In this document: positions 1-9,722 of the stretch, piece by piece
How positions within the stretch are numbered: position 1 is the stretch's first letter
Layout of the letters: every line of letters begins with the position of its first letter
DNA from: Phytophthora sp. 'mugwort'
Taxonomy: Eukaryota; Oomycota; Peronosporomycetes; Peronosporales; Peronosporaceae
Direction of reading: 5' to 3'
Length of the DNA stretch: 64,000 nucleotides
NCBI GenBank assembly: GCA_033558025.1
Contig: JAUCEF010000005.1
Location: 2,356,001 to 2,420,000, forward strand
The notes under the pieces: model-generated
Told to the model about the DNA's origin: nothing
Database searches by the model: none
The model's input: the letters and a program-made list of their open reading frames with translations, nothing else
Program-made: the position numbers and the translations under genes

Positions 1-1639
1 AGTGCAGGCTCGTCTTGCCGGCCTGAAGGAGGCGAACCCGATGATGGGTCTGCGTGGCTGCCGTCTGGGCATCGTACACCCGGGCATCACGGAGATGCAG
101 GCGAAGGCCATCGCGGAGGCAGCCGTGAAGGTGGCGGGCGAGGGCATCTCAGTGCACCCGCACATCATGATCCCGTTGGTGGGCTCGATCGAGGAGCTGG
201 AGCAGCAGGTGAAGCTGGTGAAGTCGGTGGTGCAGGATGTGATCGGTAAGCGTGGCAAGGCGTTTGACTACAAGGTAGGCACGATGATCGAGGTGCCGCG
301 CGGTGCGTTGCAGGCCGGCAAGCTGGCCGAGGTGGCAGAGTTCTTCTCGTTCGGCACCAACGACCTGACGCAGATGACGTTCGGCATTTCTCGCGACGAC
401 GCGCAGGCCAAGTTCCTGTCGTACTATGTGAAGCATGGCCTGCTGGAGAAGGACCCGTTCGAGACGCTGGACCAGGAGGGTGTGGGCGAGCTGGTGCGTC
501 TGGCCGTGGAGCGCGGCCGCGCGACACGGCCCACGATCGAGCTGGGCATCTGCGGCGAGCACGGCGGCGACCCGCAGTCGATCGAGTTCTTCGAGAAGGT
601 GGGTCTCAAGTACGTGTCGTGCTCTCCGATGCGCGTGATGATCGCTCGTCTGGCGGCTGCGCAGGCGGCTCTGAAGCTGAAGAAGGAGGACAGTGCTTCG
701 GCGTAAGGGTGTGTGGAAAGGTGACCGATTTGCAACACCACTTCGACGGTGTTGCAGCTCGGAGCAAGAAAAGAGAGACCAGGCCAGGCTCGCGAAGCAA
801 GCTAGCAAGTATGAGTCGCTCGTGCATGTGTGCATGTGCAGTGTAGTTGTCGAATAGTTGGGCGGCAACGTCTGCTGCGTGTTGAATCGAAACACGAATT
901 GTTTATTGGATTGTATGCGGCGGTGCCGAACGCAAAAGCAATGACGGAGCAGAACTTGTTAATTTAAATTCGTTTACAGTAGAAGCTAGTCTTCATTGCA
1001 GTTATTTAGCCTATTTAAGTTCGCTTATTATGCTAACCACCAGCCAATCTAATATCATCCGATACCGTGTTGACTTCCTGTCAGGATCCCAGCAGAAAAA
1101 GGTGTGCCATGTGGGTTGTCTTTAAGCCTTAGTTTTCTTACCAATGACTGTCAGTGGCCGTAGTAGCGTCATTTACAGAGTAACCTTGCACCATGCTCAA
1201 CATGCCGACGCCAGCACGTCACCCAATTCTGTAGGTCGCCGTGCCGATTAAATCGGAATGCGACGGTGGTATCACTGACAGGGCCAATTCAATTCAATTC
1301 AATTGGTCCTAGACTAGAACTCCTAGCAGAAGCAGTGTTGTACGGATCAGAGAGTATAGCGACGTATAACTAAACTAAAGTTGGCAGACCGATATCACAA
1401 TATTGATGTCGCTGTGGTTTCAGCGAAACAGGATAATAGCTGACACTACTACCAGTAGTATAGTATTCTCTAACGTAAATATGATCAGACTGAAACGCTA
1501 CTTCGTTTAGCTCGTCCCCGACTGAACCGCCCATGTTTTCTATAGTATAAGGGTTAGGTGTGCAATCTTTTTTTCCATGATTTTATTGAATTCCTGACGG
1601 ATATATTACTGGGCGGAATTTTATTTTTGCCCATGTATG
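1..1639 (+). repeat. Left arm of palindrome I
   Basis: This stretch is the reverse complement of 1938-3576 (mirrored positions sum to 3577) with no indel noticed and only scattered substitutions, for example near 247, 1145 and 1371. It holds the PPDK 3' end (to 706) and about 930 bp of non-coding 3' flank. No gene was seen in 707-1639. The arm continues beyond the window. Confidence 0.95.
2..706 (+). CDS. PPDK: Pyruvate phosphate dikinase, 3' part (copy 1, cut by window edge)
   Basis: The frame is open from the first bases to a TAA at 704-706 and encodes the last 234 residues of the 899-residue enzyme. This is the C-terminal PEP/pyruvate TIM-barrel. It shows the barrel strand with MIEVPRGA, the SFGTNDLTQ motif, and the CGEHGG loop that holds the catalytic Cys. 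The protein is identical to the same part of copy 2, which lies in mirror orientation at 2871-5570. At codon 738 of the full gene this copy has GTG (like copies 4 and 5), whereas copy 2 has GTA. The first Met of this frame is not a start: the gene simply continues left of the window. The 3' half of the gene and its 3' flank form the left arm of a palindrome. Confidence 0.95.
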   Translation: MQARLAGLKEANPMMGLRGCRLGIVHPGITEMQAKAIAEAAVKVAGEGISVHPHIMIPLVGSIEELEQQVKLVKSVVQDVIGKRGKAFDYKVGTMIEVPRGALQAGKLAEVAEFFSFGTNDLTQMTFGISRDDAQAKFLSYYVKHGLLEKDPFETLDQEGVGELVRLAVERGRATRPTIELGICGEHGGDPQSIEFFEKVGLKYVSCSPMRVMIARLAAAQAALKLKKEDSASA

Positions 1640-1937
1640 TCAATACATGTTTGGACATGAATGTCCATGATTACCATGTTTCAACGAGCAATGATTTACG
1701 ATTTGTATTCCAAGACGTAGTTTAATACATGCGCAATAGGGGTCCAACATTTACGTTATGCGATCAGTCTCCAATTTTCGTGCTGTGCTTTTGTATTTTG
1801 TTGCGGTTATGGTGACTACTCCCGAGGCGCGCTACGCAGCATCCTCGCCTACGGAGCCCAAACCGGAGCCTAGACCCCGTGGTAGTTACCAATTTTTGTG
1901 CTGCTATTAACATGTTTCGGCCATGTTTCGACATGAG
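1640..1937. other. 298-bp unique spacer of palindrome I
   Basis: This is the only non-mirrored DNA between the palindrome arms. No ORF is seen. It contains two short direct near-repeats: CCAATTTT(C/T)GTGCTG near 1771 and 1889, and CATGTTTC-type words near 1677 and 1913. These may be the ends of an inserted fragment or just low complexity. Function is unknown. Confidence 0.8.
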
Positions 1938-3576
1938 CATACATGGGCAAAAATAAAATTCCGCCCAGTAATATATCCGTCAGGAATTCAATAAAATCAT
2001 GGAAAAAAAGATTGCACACCTAACCCTTATACTATAGAAAACATGGGCGGTTCAGTCGGGGACGAGCTAAACGAAGTAGCGTTTCAGTCTGATCATATTT
2101 ACGTTAGAGAATACTATACTACTGGTAGTAGTGTCAGCTATTATCCTGTTTCGCTGAAACCACAGCGACATCAATATTGTGATATCGGTCTGCCAACTTT
2201 AGTTTGGTTATACGTCGCTATACTCTCTGATCCGTACAACACTGCTTCTGCTAGGAGTTCTAGTCTAGGACCAATTGAATTGAATTGAATTGGCCCTGTC
2301 AGTGATACCACCGTCGCATTCCGATTTAATCGGCACGGCGACCTACAGAATTGGGTGACGTGCTGGCGTCGGCATGTTGAGCATGGTGCAAGGTTACTCT
2401 GTAAATGACGCTACTACGGCCACTGACAGTCATTGGCAAGAAAACTAAGGCTTAAAGACAACCCACATGGCACACCTTTTTCTGCTGGGATCCTGACAGG
2501 AAGTCAACACGGTATCGGATGATATTAGATTGGCTGGTGGTTAGCATAATAAGCGAACTTAAATAGGCTAAATAACTGCAATGAAGACTAGCTTCTACTG
2601 TAAACGAATTTAAATTAACAAGTTCTGCTCCGTCATTGCTTTTGCGTTCGGCACCGCCGCATACAATCCAATAAACAATTCGTGTTTCGATTCAACACGC
2701 AGCAGACGTTGCCGCCCAACTATTCGACAACTACACTGCACATGCACACATGCACGAGCGACTCATACTTGCTAGCTTGCTTCGCGAGCCTGGCCTGGTC
2801 TCTCTTTTCTTGCTCCGAGCTGCAACACCGTCGAAGTGGTGTTGCAAATCGGTCACCTTTCCACACACCCTTACGCCGAAGCACTGTCCTCCTTCTTCAG
2901 CTTCAGAGCCGCCTGCGCAGCCGCCAGACGAGCGATCATCACGCGCATCGGAGAGCACGACACGTACTTGAGACCCACCTTCTCGAAGAACTCGATCGAC
3001 TGCGGGTCGCCGCCGTGCTCGCCGCAGATGCCCAGCTCGATCGTGGGCCGTGTCGCGCGGCCGCGCTCCACGGCCAGACGCACCAGCTCGCCCACACCCT
3101 CCTGGTCCAGCGTCTCGAACGGGTCCTTCTCCAGCAGGCCATGCTTCACATAGTACGACAGGAACTTGGCCTGCGCGTCGTCGCGAGAAATGCCGAACGT
3201 CATCTGCGTCAGGTCGTTGGTGCCGAACGAGAAGAACTCTGCCACCTCGGCCAGCTTGCCGGCCTGCAACGCACCGCGCGGCACCTCGATCATCGTGCCT
3301 ACCTTGTAGTCAAACGCCTTGCCACGCTTACCGATCACATCCTGCACCACCGACTTTACCAGCTTCACCTGCTGCTCCAGCTCCTCGATCGAGCCCACCA
3401 ACGGGATCATGATGTGCGGGTGCACTGAGATGCCCTCGCCCGCCACCTTCACGGCTGCCTCCGCGATGGCCTTCGCCTGCATCTCCGTGATGCCCGGGTG
3501 TACGATGCCCAGACGGCAGCCACGCAGACCCATCATCGGGTTCGCCTCCTTCAGGCCGGCAAGACGAGCCTGCACT
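1938..3576 (-). repeat. Right arm of palindrome I
   Basis: Mirror of 1-1639. It carries the 3' flank (1938-2870) and the 3' part of PPDK copy 2. The 2043-2288 open frame is non-coding flank. Beyond 3576 copy 2 continues, but the partner arm lies outside the window, so the real arm length is not known. Confidence 0.95.
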
Positions 3577-5570
3577 GTCGCCTTGCCCACCTTCATCTCC
3601 CGCGCCAGCGTCGCGCACAGATCGTCAAGAGCACTGCCCTCGTGCGGCAGGAACTCGTGCAGCGGCGGGTCCAGCATACGGATGGTCACGGGGAGACCGT
3701 CCATGGCGCGGAAGATGCCCTCGAAGTCTCCCTGCTGGAACTTACACAGCGCATCCAGAGCCTCTTGCTGCGCCGGAGAGTCCAACTCCACGGCACCGAT
3801 CATGCGGCGCACAGCGGCGATACGCTCCGGAGAGCTGAAGAACATGTGCTCCGTACGCGTCAGGCCAATTCCCTGAGCGCCGTGCGCACGAGCCTCGCGA
3901 GCATCCTCGGGCGTGTCTGCGTTCGTGAACACCTCCATACGGCGGTGCGCGTCCACCCACTTCATGAACTGCGCTAGCTCACCACTCATCGCTGCCTTCT
4001 GCAGCGCCTGCTCGCCCTTGATCACCTCGCCTGTCGTGCCGTTTACGCTGATGTAGTCGCCCTCGCCCAAGACCACCTCGTTACCATCCGCTGATCGCAC
4101 GCGCATGGTCTTGCTGTTCGCGTCGATCGACAGCGCGCTGCAGCCGCACACGCACGGCTTTCCCCAGCCACGGGCCACCACGGCAGCGTGCGACGTCATG
4201 CCGCCGCGAGACGTCAGGATACCCTCAGCAGCGTGCATGCCGCCGACGTCCTCCGGAGACGTCTCCTCACGCACCAGCATCACGTTCTCGCCGCGAGCGA
4301 ACCACGCTTCGGCATCCGCCGCCGTGAACACGATCTTGCCTACTGCCGCGCCCGGAGACGCCGGCAGGCCTCGGCACAGCACGTCCTTTTGGTACGCCTT
4401 CTCGTTAGCGAAGCTCGGGTGCAGTAGCTGGTCCAGATGCCGCGGCTCCACCAGCATCACGGCCTCCTCTTCCGTGATCAGTTTCTCGCGCCACATGTCC
4501 ACGGCGATCTTCAAAGCCGCGGGGCCCGTGCGCTTGCCGTTACGCGTCTGCAGCATGAACAGCACACCGTCCTGCACAGTGAACTCCGTGTCCTGCACGT
4601 CCTTGAAGTGCGTCTCCAGCGTGTGCACCGTCTCATCCAGCTGCTTGTACACGATCGGCATCTTCTGTGCCAGCTCCGAGATCGGCTGCGGCGTACGGAT
4701 GCCTGCCACCACATCCTCACCCTGCGCGTTCAGCAGGAACTCGCCATACAGCTTGTTCTCACCGTTGGCCGGGTTACGCGTGAACAGCACGCCCGTGCAC
4801 GACTGGTCGTTGATGTTGCCGTACACCATGGCCTGCACGTTCACGGCTGTGCCCTTGAGGCCCGTGATCTTGTTGATCTCGCGGTACTTGACAGCGCGCG
4901 GGATATTCCACGAGTGGAACACAGCCTCGATTCCCATGCGCATCTGCTCCCACGGGTCCGACGGGAACGACTTGCCGTGCTTCTCGTACACCTTCTTGTA
5001 CTTCTGCACCAGCTCCTGCAGGTCGGTGGCCGTCAGTTCCACGTCAAACGTCACGTGACGGGCCTGTTTCATGGCCGACAGCTCCTCCTCAAAGTCGTCG
5101 TGAGGGATCTCCAGCACTACATCGCCGAACATCTGCAGCAGACGACGGTAGCAGTCGTACGCGAAGCGGTCGCCGCCGCGCTTGGCCACGCCCTTGACGA
5201 TCTCGTCGTTCAGACCCAAGTTCAGCACCGTGTCCATCATGCCGGGCATCGAGATGGCCGCCCCCGAGCGCACCGACACCAGCAGCGGGTTCGTCGCGTC
5301 GGCAAACGTCACACCCAGCGTCTTCTCCATCAGGTGCACGCCCGAGCGCACCTCGTCCATCAGGCCGTGAGGCAGACGGCCGCCCACCGCGTAGAATTCT
5401 TGGCACACCTCCGTCGTGATGGTCAGTCCGGGCGGCACGTTCACGCCGTTGCGTGCCATTTGGCACAGGTTGGCGCCCTTACCGCCCAGCAGCGGCTTCA
5501 TGCTGCCGTTGCCCTTGCTTTCGCCCTTCACGAACGTGAAGACGCGCGGGTGCTGTAGCACTTGACTCAT
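2871..5570 (-). CDS. PPDK: Pyruvate phosphate dikinase (copy 2)
   Basis: PPDK catalyses the reversible reaction pyruvate + ATP + Pi = PEP + AMP + PPi and is probably cytosolic, since no targeting peptide is seen. The order is: N-terminal ATP-grasp with the glycine-rich GGKGANL segment (~29-35), nucleotide-binding half to ~residue 390, the swivelling phospho-His domain with GGMTSHAAVVA (phospho-His 461; Thr459 is the site regulated in plant PPDKs), then the PEP barrel with catalytic Cys849 in CGEHGG. The length of 899 aa is normal for the family. The frame opens 20 codons further up, but an oomycete-type initiator lies at 5606-5619, so MSQVLQ at 5570 is the likely start. It differs from copies 4 and 5 by Asn instead of Asp at residue 497. 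It lies head-to-head with the pseudogene at 7715. Confidence 0.97.
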   Translation of the reverse strand: MSQVLQHPRVFTFVKGESKGNGSMKPLLGGKGANLCQMARNGVNVPPGLTITTEVCQEFYAVGGRLPHGLMDEVRSGVHLMEKTLGVTFADATNPLLVSVRSGAAISMPGMMDTVLNLGLNDEIVKGVAKRGGDRFAYDCYRRLLQMFGDVVLEIPHDDFEEELSAMKQARHVTFDVELTATDLQELVQKYKKVYEKHGKSFPSDPWEQMRMGIEAVFHSWNIPRAVKYREINKITGLKGTAVNVQAMVYGNINDQSCTGVLFTRNPANGENKLYGEFLLNAQGEDVVAGIRTPQPISELAQKMPIVYKQLDETVHTLETHFKDVQDTEFTVQDGVLFMLQTRNGKRTGPAALKIAVDMWREKLITEEEAVMLVEPRHLDQLLHPSFANEKAYQKDVLCRGLPASPGAAVGKIVFTAADAEAWFARGENVMLVREETSPEDVGGMHAAEGILTSRGGMTSHAAVVARGWGKPCVCGCSALSIDANSKTMRVRSADGNEVVLGEGDYISVNGTTGEVIKGEQALQKAAMSGELAQFMKWVDAHRRMEVFTNADTPEDAREARAHGAQGIGLTRTEHMFFSSPERIAAVRRMIGAVELDSPAQQEALDALCKFQQGDFEGIFRAMDGLPVTIRMLDPPLHEFLPHEGSALDDLCATLAREMKVGKATVQARLAGLKEANPMMGLRGCRLGIVHPGITEMQAKAIAEAAVKVAGEGISVHPHIMIPLVGSIEELEQQVKLVKSVVQDVIGKRGKAFDYKVGTMIEVPRGALQAGKLAEVAEFFSFGTNDLTQMTFGISRDDAQAKFLSYYVKHGLLEKDPFETLDQEGVGELVRLAVERGRATRPTIELGICGEHGGDPQSIEFFEKVGLKYVSCSPMRVMIARLAAAQAALKLKKEDSASA

Positions 5571-5605
5571 GTGATTATTGTGATTGCTTGCTCTTAATTG
5601 AGTGA

Positions 5606-5619
5606 GTTGAGGAATGAGC
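5606..5619 (-). promoter_or_regulatory. Oomycete-type initiator of PPDK copy 2
   Basis: On the minus strand this reads GCTCATTCCTCAAC, an exact fit to the GCTCATTYY core of the oomycete initiator. It lies about 36-50 nt upstream of the ATG at 5570 and decides against the longer open frame. The identical site is at 20307-20320 for copy 5. Confidence 0.75.
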
Positions 5620-7714
5620 TCTTTAAGCAAGCCTGCAGTTTGCTTAGTTACTGAGAGCTGCGTAGAGTGTGGTCGCTTGGCGTCTTTCGAAGATGTTACT
5701 GTCTATCCAACCTAGTTTGCGGGCGGCGCACAAGCTGGTGTGCTAGCAGTAAATGTCGACGAAGGCTATGTCGACGGGGACTCGTTTATACGACATTGAA
5801 GAAAATCGTCTCCAAATTGAGGTTGCGTAGACGAGCCATCTGGTTCTGTCTTGTCCATTGCGCGACTACCGCTTAGAAACTAGATAGAAATGATCAATTT
5901 AGAAACGATGTTTCCGGCGGTAGATACATACTTAATAGTTGACTAACTAGGTAGCGAGGCAAAAGTCTGGGCGATAGCGGGGTGGTGACAATGGTAGTGG
6001 CAACTCCATCGCGCGCCGACTTATCCGCTTTAGACATGGACACATAGAACACCGATCCGCACGAAGCAGAGAGCCGTCGCATGTGTTGCAGTATGTACTT
6101 GAAGAGCGCGTGTCTAGCTCCTGTTTTTTTTTCGAAAACTTACGGCAGCGCTCGAAGCAGCCTCTGTACTACAGTAATTCTGTTGTGGTGTGCTGCAGCT
6201 GACACCGTGTGAAGGAGGAGACATCGTATTGTATCGTTGCTACCAAATCGCGCGCGAATTCCCTTATGTGTGTACTCTGCAGTGTCAGGGTTGTTGGACG
6301 GGTGAGTGTGCATGCAAAACTCACGTCACCTCCATGTCATTTGTTGGAGGCGTGAAGCGGGCGATCATGTACCGCAAGAAATACAAGCCACAAGGTTGCA
6401 GTACTCTAGCGTTGGTGCAAGAAATGATGGCGACTACACCTGCAGCTCTGATCTTATTCTAATAGAAAGCAAATGCGCTGGACCCTTTTTCTCGAAATGA
6501 CGATCGCGTTTTTGCGACTGGTATGCCTACTGCTCCTCGCTACGCTTGAGCAATTATCCCGATGCAGTGAATGATGGTGCTGAGTGCTTGCATTATGATT
6601 ACAGTGATGCATTTCATTAGGCAAAGGTTTTCTTTACTAGCTCTCGTGGGGCTCTATCGCTAACGAAATATTCCAGGTTTTGCAACTTTCCTTAGTGACA
6701 ATTAGGCTCGATCCTTGTCAAACAATCGCTATCCACCCAAAAGTAACATCTAGAATGTAATATCCGTGGTTCAAAATCAAAGACCCCGAGGCTCCATCAT
6801 AATTGGAGACTTTCTCCCTCTTGGACTGAGTTTCTTCGGGCGCGTGCGTGGTCCGTTGACGAGGCGGTTGCATCAATACGCACGGCTGGCGCCACACCGA
6901 GAGTAGGACGGTTAACGATTGCTAAAAGAAGCGAAAGCGAGCCGCAGCAGCGCCTGCTGCTTCCTTGCCGTTTGTCTGGATGCAACTTCGCTTCGTAGCA
7001 TTTGTGGCTGTGACTTTCATGTTGAAGTGCGTCCGGTGTAGAGAAACGCAAGCAAAACTTATGTACCGGCGGAGTTCCAATATTGTAGGTCGGTCTAAGT
7101 CGACTTAGGACTACCGCACGTCAATATCGGCGGTCGTCTTTGGCATAAAACATGCGCGATCTAGGAGTCGTCTACATCTTGAAGCATAGCTAATCTGAAG
7201 ATTTGATTTCTAAACTTTCTCTATAGGTTGGTTATCATGGACATCATGATCTAAGCATCGTAAAATCCTGTTGGATCTGAATTGAGTATGAAAGCGAGTA
7301 CAGAGTTCGTGTGAGCCAATGGCGACGAAAGATATCGTGGTTATCACCAATACTCAATTACCATTGCCATTAGTGCTAAATTACGAGCTAATGCCGAAGG
7401 GCTGGGGTACTCCCCATATATAACATGCGGTTTTCTGTCTTCTCTTCGAGCAGCAGATAGATAGTAGTGCCATTCAACTCAAAAGCAAGTGTGAGGGGGC
7501 TCGAATCTGGAACGAGGCGAGGAAGACACATCACAACCGTGCTATTACACGAATTAAGGTCGACAGTATCTCGAGACCCGACGGTGACGAGCTATTTTTC
7601 TTCTTTTGAAAGGCCGGACTCAGCCAGAATCTCCTCTGCTTTCCTCACGTTCCTCCTCCAGACAAGAGTCTGGAAGAGGCGGTTCGTTCCTCAACTCACC
7701 TAGTCAAGAGCAGC
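5620..7714. other. Intergenic spacer between PPDK copy 2 and the PPDK pseudogene
   Basis: This is about 2.1 kb with short ORFs only (for example 6190-6462) that resemble nothing known. It holds the divergent promoters of copy 2 and the pseudogene. GTCGAC palindromes occur at 5755, 5770, 7099 and 7559. The stretch ~6840-7180 matches 12,590-12,935 upstream of PPDK copy 4, at lower identity: shared words include TGGCGCCACACC, GAAGTGCGTCCGGTG, GGTCGGTCTAAGTCGAC and GGCATAAAACATGC. Mirror copy at ~18,212-20,306. Confidence 0.8.
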
Positions 7715-8080
7715 ATGAGTCAAGTGATCCAGCACACGGGTGTCTGCACTTTCGTCAAGAGCAAACACTGGGGCGACAGCCAGGGGCACGAGGCTGCTGC
7801 TGTTCGGCAAGAGCGGTAGTCTGTGTGCCGGTAGGGGAGCCACGGAGGTCGATTGACCAGCACCCCGGGGGTGTGCCAGGAATTCTACATGGTGGGTGGG
7901 CACCTGTCCGACGATTTGATGGTCGAGGTCAAGCTGGACACAACTCGGCCGCCGGAGACGCACAACGTGGACGTGCAGTGACGATTCCAATTGGTGGAGT
8001 CGGTGAGCCCGGATCCGGACGGCCATTGCAACTGCGGATGAAATGGACATGGAGCCGGTGTCGTCCAGCGCGTGGATCAT
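7715..8080 (+). pseudogene. PPDK pseudogene, 5' fragment (left arm)
   Basis: The fragment starts with ATG and MSQVIQH, clearly derived from PPDK (MSQVLQH). It keeps recognisable words such as GVCQEFYMVGG before decaying by frameshifts and stop codons. Similarity runs to about codon 125 of the parent, ending in the stretch matching the SGAAISMPGMMDTVL region. The ATP-grasp core, phospho-His domain and barrel are missing, so no enzyme can be made. A relic initiator GTTCGTTCCTCAAC at 7682-7695 and the following leader resemble those of copies 2 and 5, so the duplication included the transcription start. It is convergent with PPDK copy 3. The mirror copy is at 17,847-18,212. Confidence 0.85.
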
Positions 8081-9722
8081 GTGCGTTAAAACGAAGTGCC
8101 ACCTGATTCAGATATCGTATTGAGAGGGAATATCCGGTGCAGCATGACTTCGTTTGGGTGGAACTCTTGAGTGTAAGTGAGGCGTGTCTTGTGTTCGTTC
8201 ACTCCGAGGACTGACACCGGGCGCGAGTGCACCGCCGAAGGATTCGGAGAAGACGGGGTCCTGTCTTGCAACGAGGCAGGTCCGTGGCCAACTCGATCGG
8301 CACGACGACAGAGCGCTCGGCCGTCCTCGGCAACGGAGCGACCCCCGGCGACCTGCGCGCGAAGCCCGTGGTGCGACTATGAGACGCTGCTGGCTCAAGA
8401 TTGAAATTACGGGGCGCTTTCTAGGTCCCAATCTGCTAGGACTTCGTCTGAGCGCTTCGCTATGTCGACGCGCGTGAACAGTAAAGACAAGCGTCGGGCG
8501 CGAACTTCAAGGCATTGATTTTTTACGGGGGCGCCATTTCTAAACACGCAATTAGAAACGGACATTTTCCGAAGCTAGGTTGTCATTTCCAGGCAATGTG
8601 GTTCGCGCTGCTTGGGCTTCCCCCCCCCCTCGTGCTCGGCTCTGATTGGAGAAAGCTACACAAAAGTGAATCGGCTCCAAAGAGCGCTCCTTCGATTACT
8701 AGTAATGCGGATGAGTGGGTCACCAAAGACGACATGTCACGATGTTCACTTGTTGGACGTGGGTGCCGTCGCGGCCAATGCTTTTGCTAGGGTACGAACA
8801 TAGAGGTATCACCACCACCCGCTGTCCATGCATGCTCTTATACGACAAGACCGATCATCAGGGTCGGGTCAATTGATTGATGCTTGTCCTACCGCCGTCG
8901 CAACAAGCCTATCCATGGCTGTTCCAATTCAATCTACAAGGTGACTTTGAGACTTGGTGACGTGCTCGCGTCGGCATCCCGCGTGCGTGCGATCCGAGCA
9001 TGTTGAAGCACCATGATGCAAGCTTACTTTGATAAATGACTCTACTACGGCCACTGACAGTCTCTGGCAAGGCTTGAAGACATCCCGCATAGCACACCGT
9101 ATTTTTACTGGCACCAGACAGGAAGCCAGCACGGTATCGGATGATATTACACGCGGGCATTCGCTGGTGATTGCTGGGCTAATAACTGCAATATACTACG
9201 TAGTACTAACTTCTAAGAGGTTGCAAGTAGTACGGATGGGTGCTTATCGCGACGTATAGCCGTTGATTTGCCAAACTAGCATCCGTACTGCAGACACCGG
9301 TGCTTTCACAGGTTTCAACGAAACAGGAAAACAGTTGGCACCATAAGTTGTATTCCCTAACGTAAATATGATCAGACTGAAACGCTGTTTCGTTTCGCCA
9401 TACATCTTGTTCCTGAATACAAAGCCTTGTGTGTGTTTCAAAAGCAACGACCCCCAAAAATTTGGATTTAACATTTTCTGCTTCGTCACTGCTTTGCGTT
9501 AGGCATCGCCGCATACAATCCAATAAACAATTCGTGTTTCGATTCAACACGCAGCAGACGTTGCCGCCCAACTATTCGACAACTACACTGCACATGCACA
9601 CATGCACGAGCGACTCATACTTGCTAGCTTGCTTCGCGAGCCTGGCCTGGTCTCTCTTTTCTTGCTCCGAGCTGCAACACCGTCGAAGTGGTGTTGCAAA
9701 TCGGTCACCTTTCCACACACCC
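8081..9722. other. Spacer between PPDK pseudogene and PPDK copy 3
   Basis: No gene was recognised. Open frames at 8108-8477 overlap on both strands without family signatures. The part ~8930-9560 is a diverged copy of the PPDK 3' flank also seen in palindrome I (shared words GTCAGTGGCCGTAGTAG and ATATCATCCGATACCGTG), but with one block in a different order and orientation. A C-tract lies near 8620. Mirror copy at 16,205-17,846. Confidence 0.75.

Noticed and set aside
149..895. Long frame opposite the PPDK 3' end (repeated at each copy)
   Set aside because: It is antisense to a strongly supported gene, His/Arg/Leu-rich from codon bias, and occurs at each PPDK only because the genes are nearly identical.
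4437..5558. 373-386-codon antisense frame within PPDK
   Set aside because: A shadow of the GC-rich PPDK coding strand; no domain and no own promoter.
8108..8477. Candidate gene in the PPDK spacer
   Set aside because: Overlapping frames on both strands, no recognisable domain, and the same sequence in both arms carries no sign of coding constraint.
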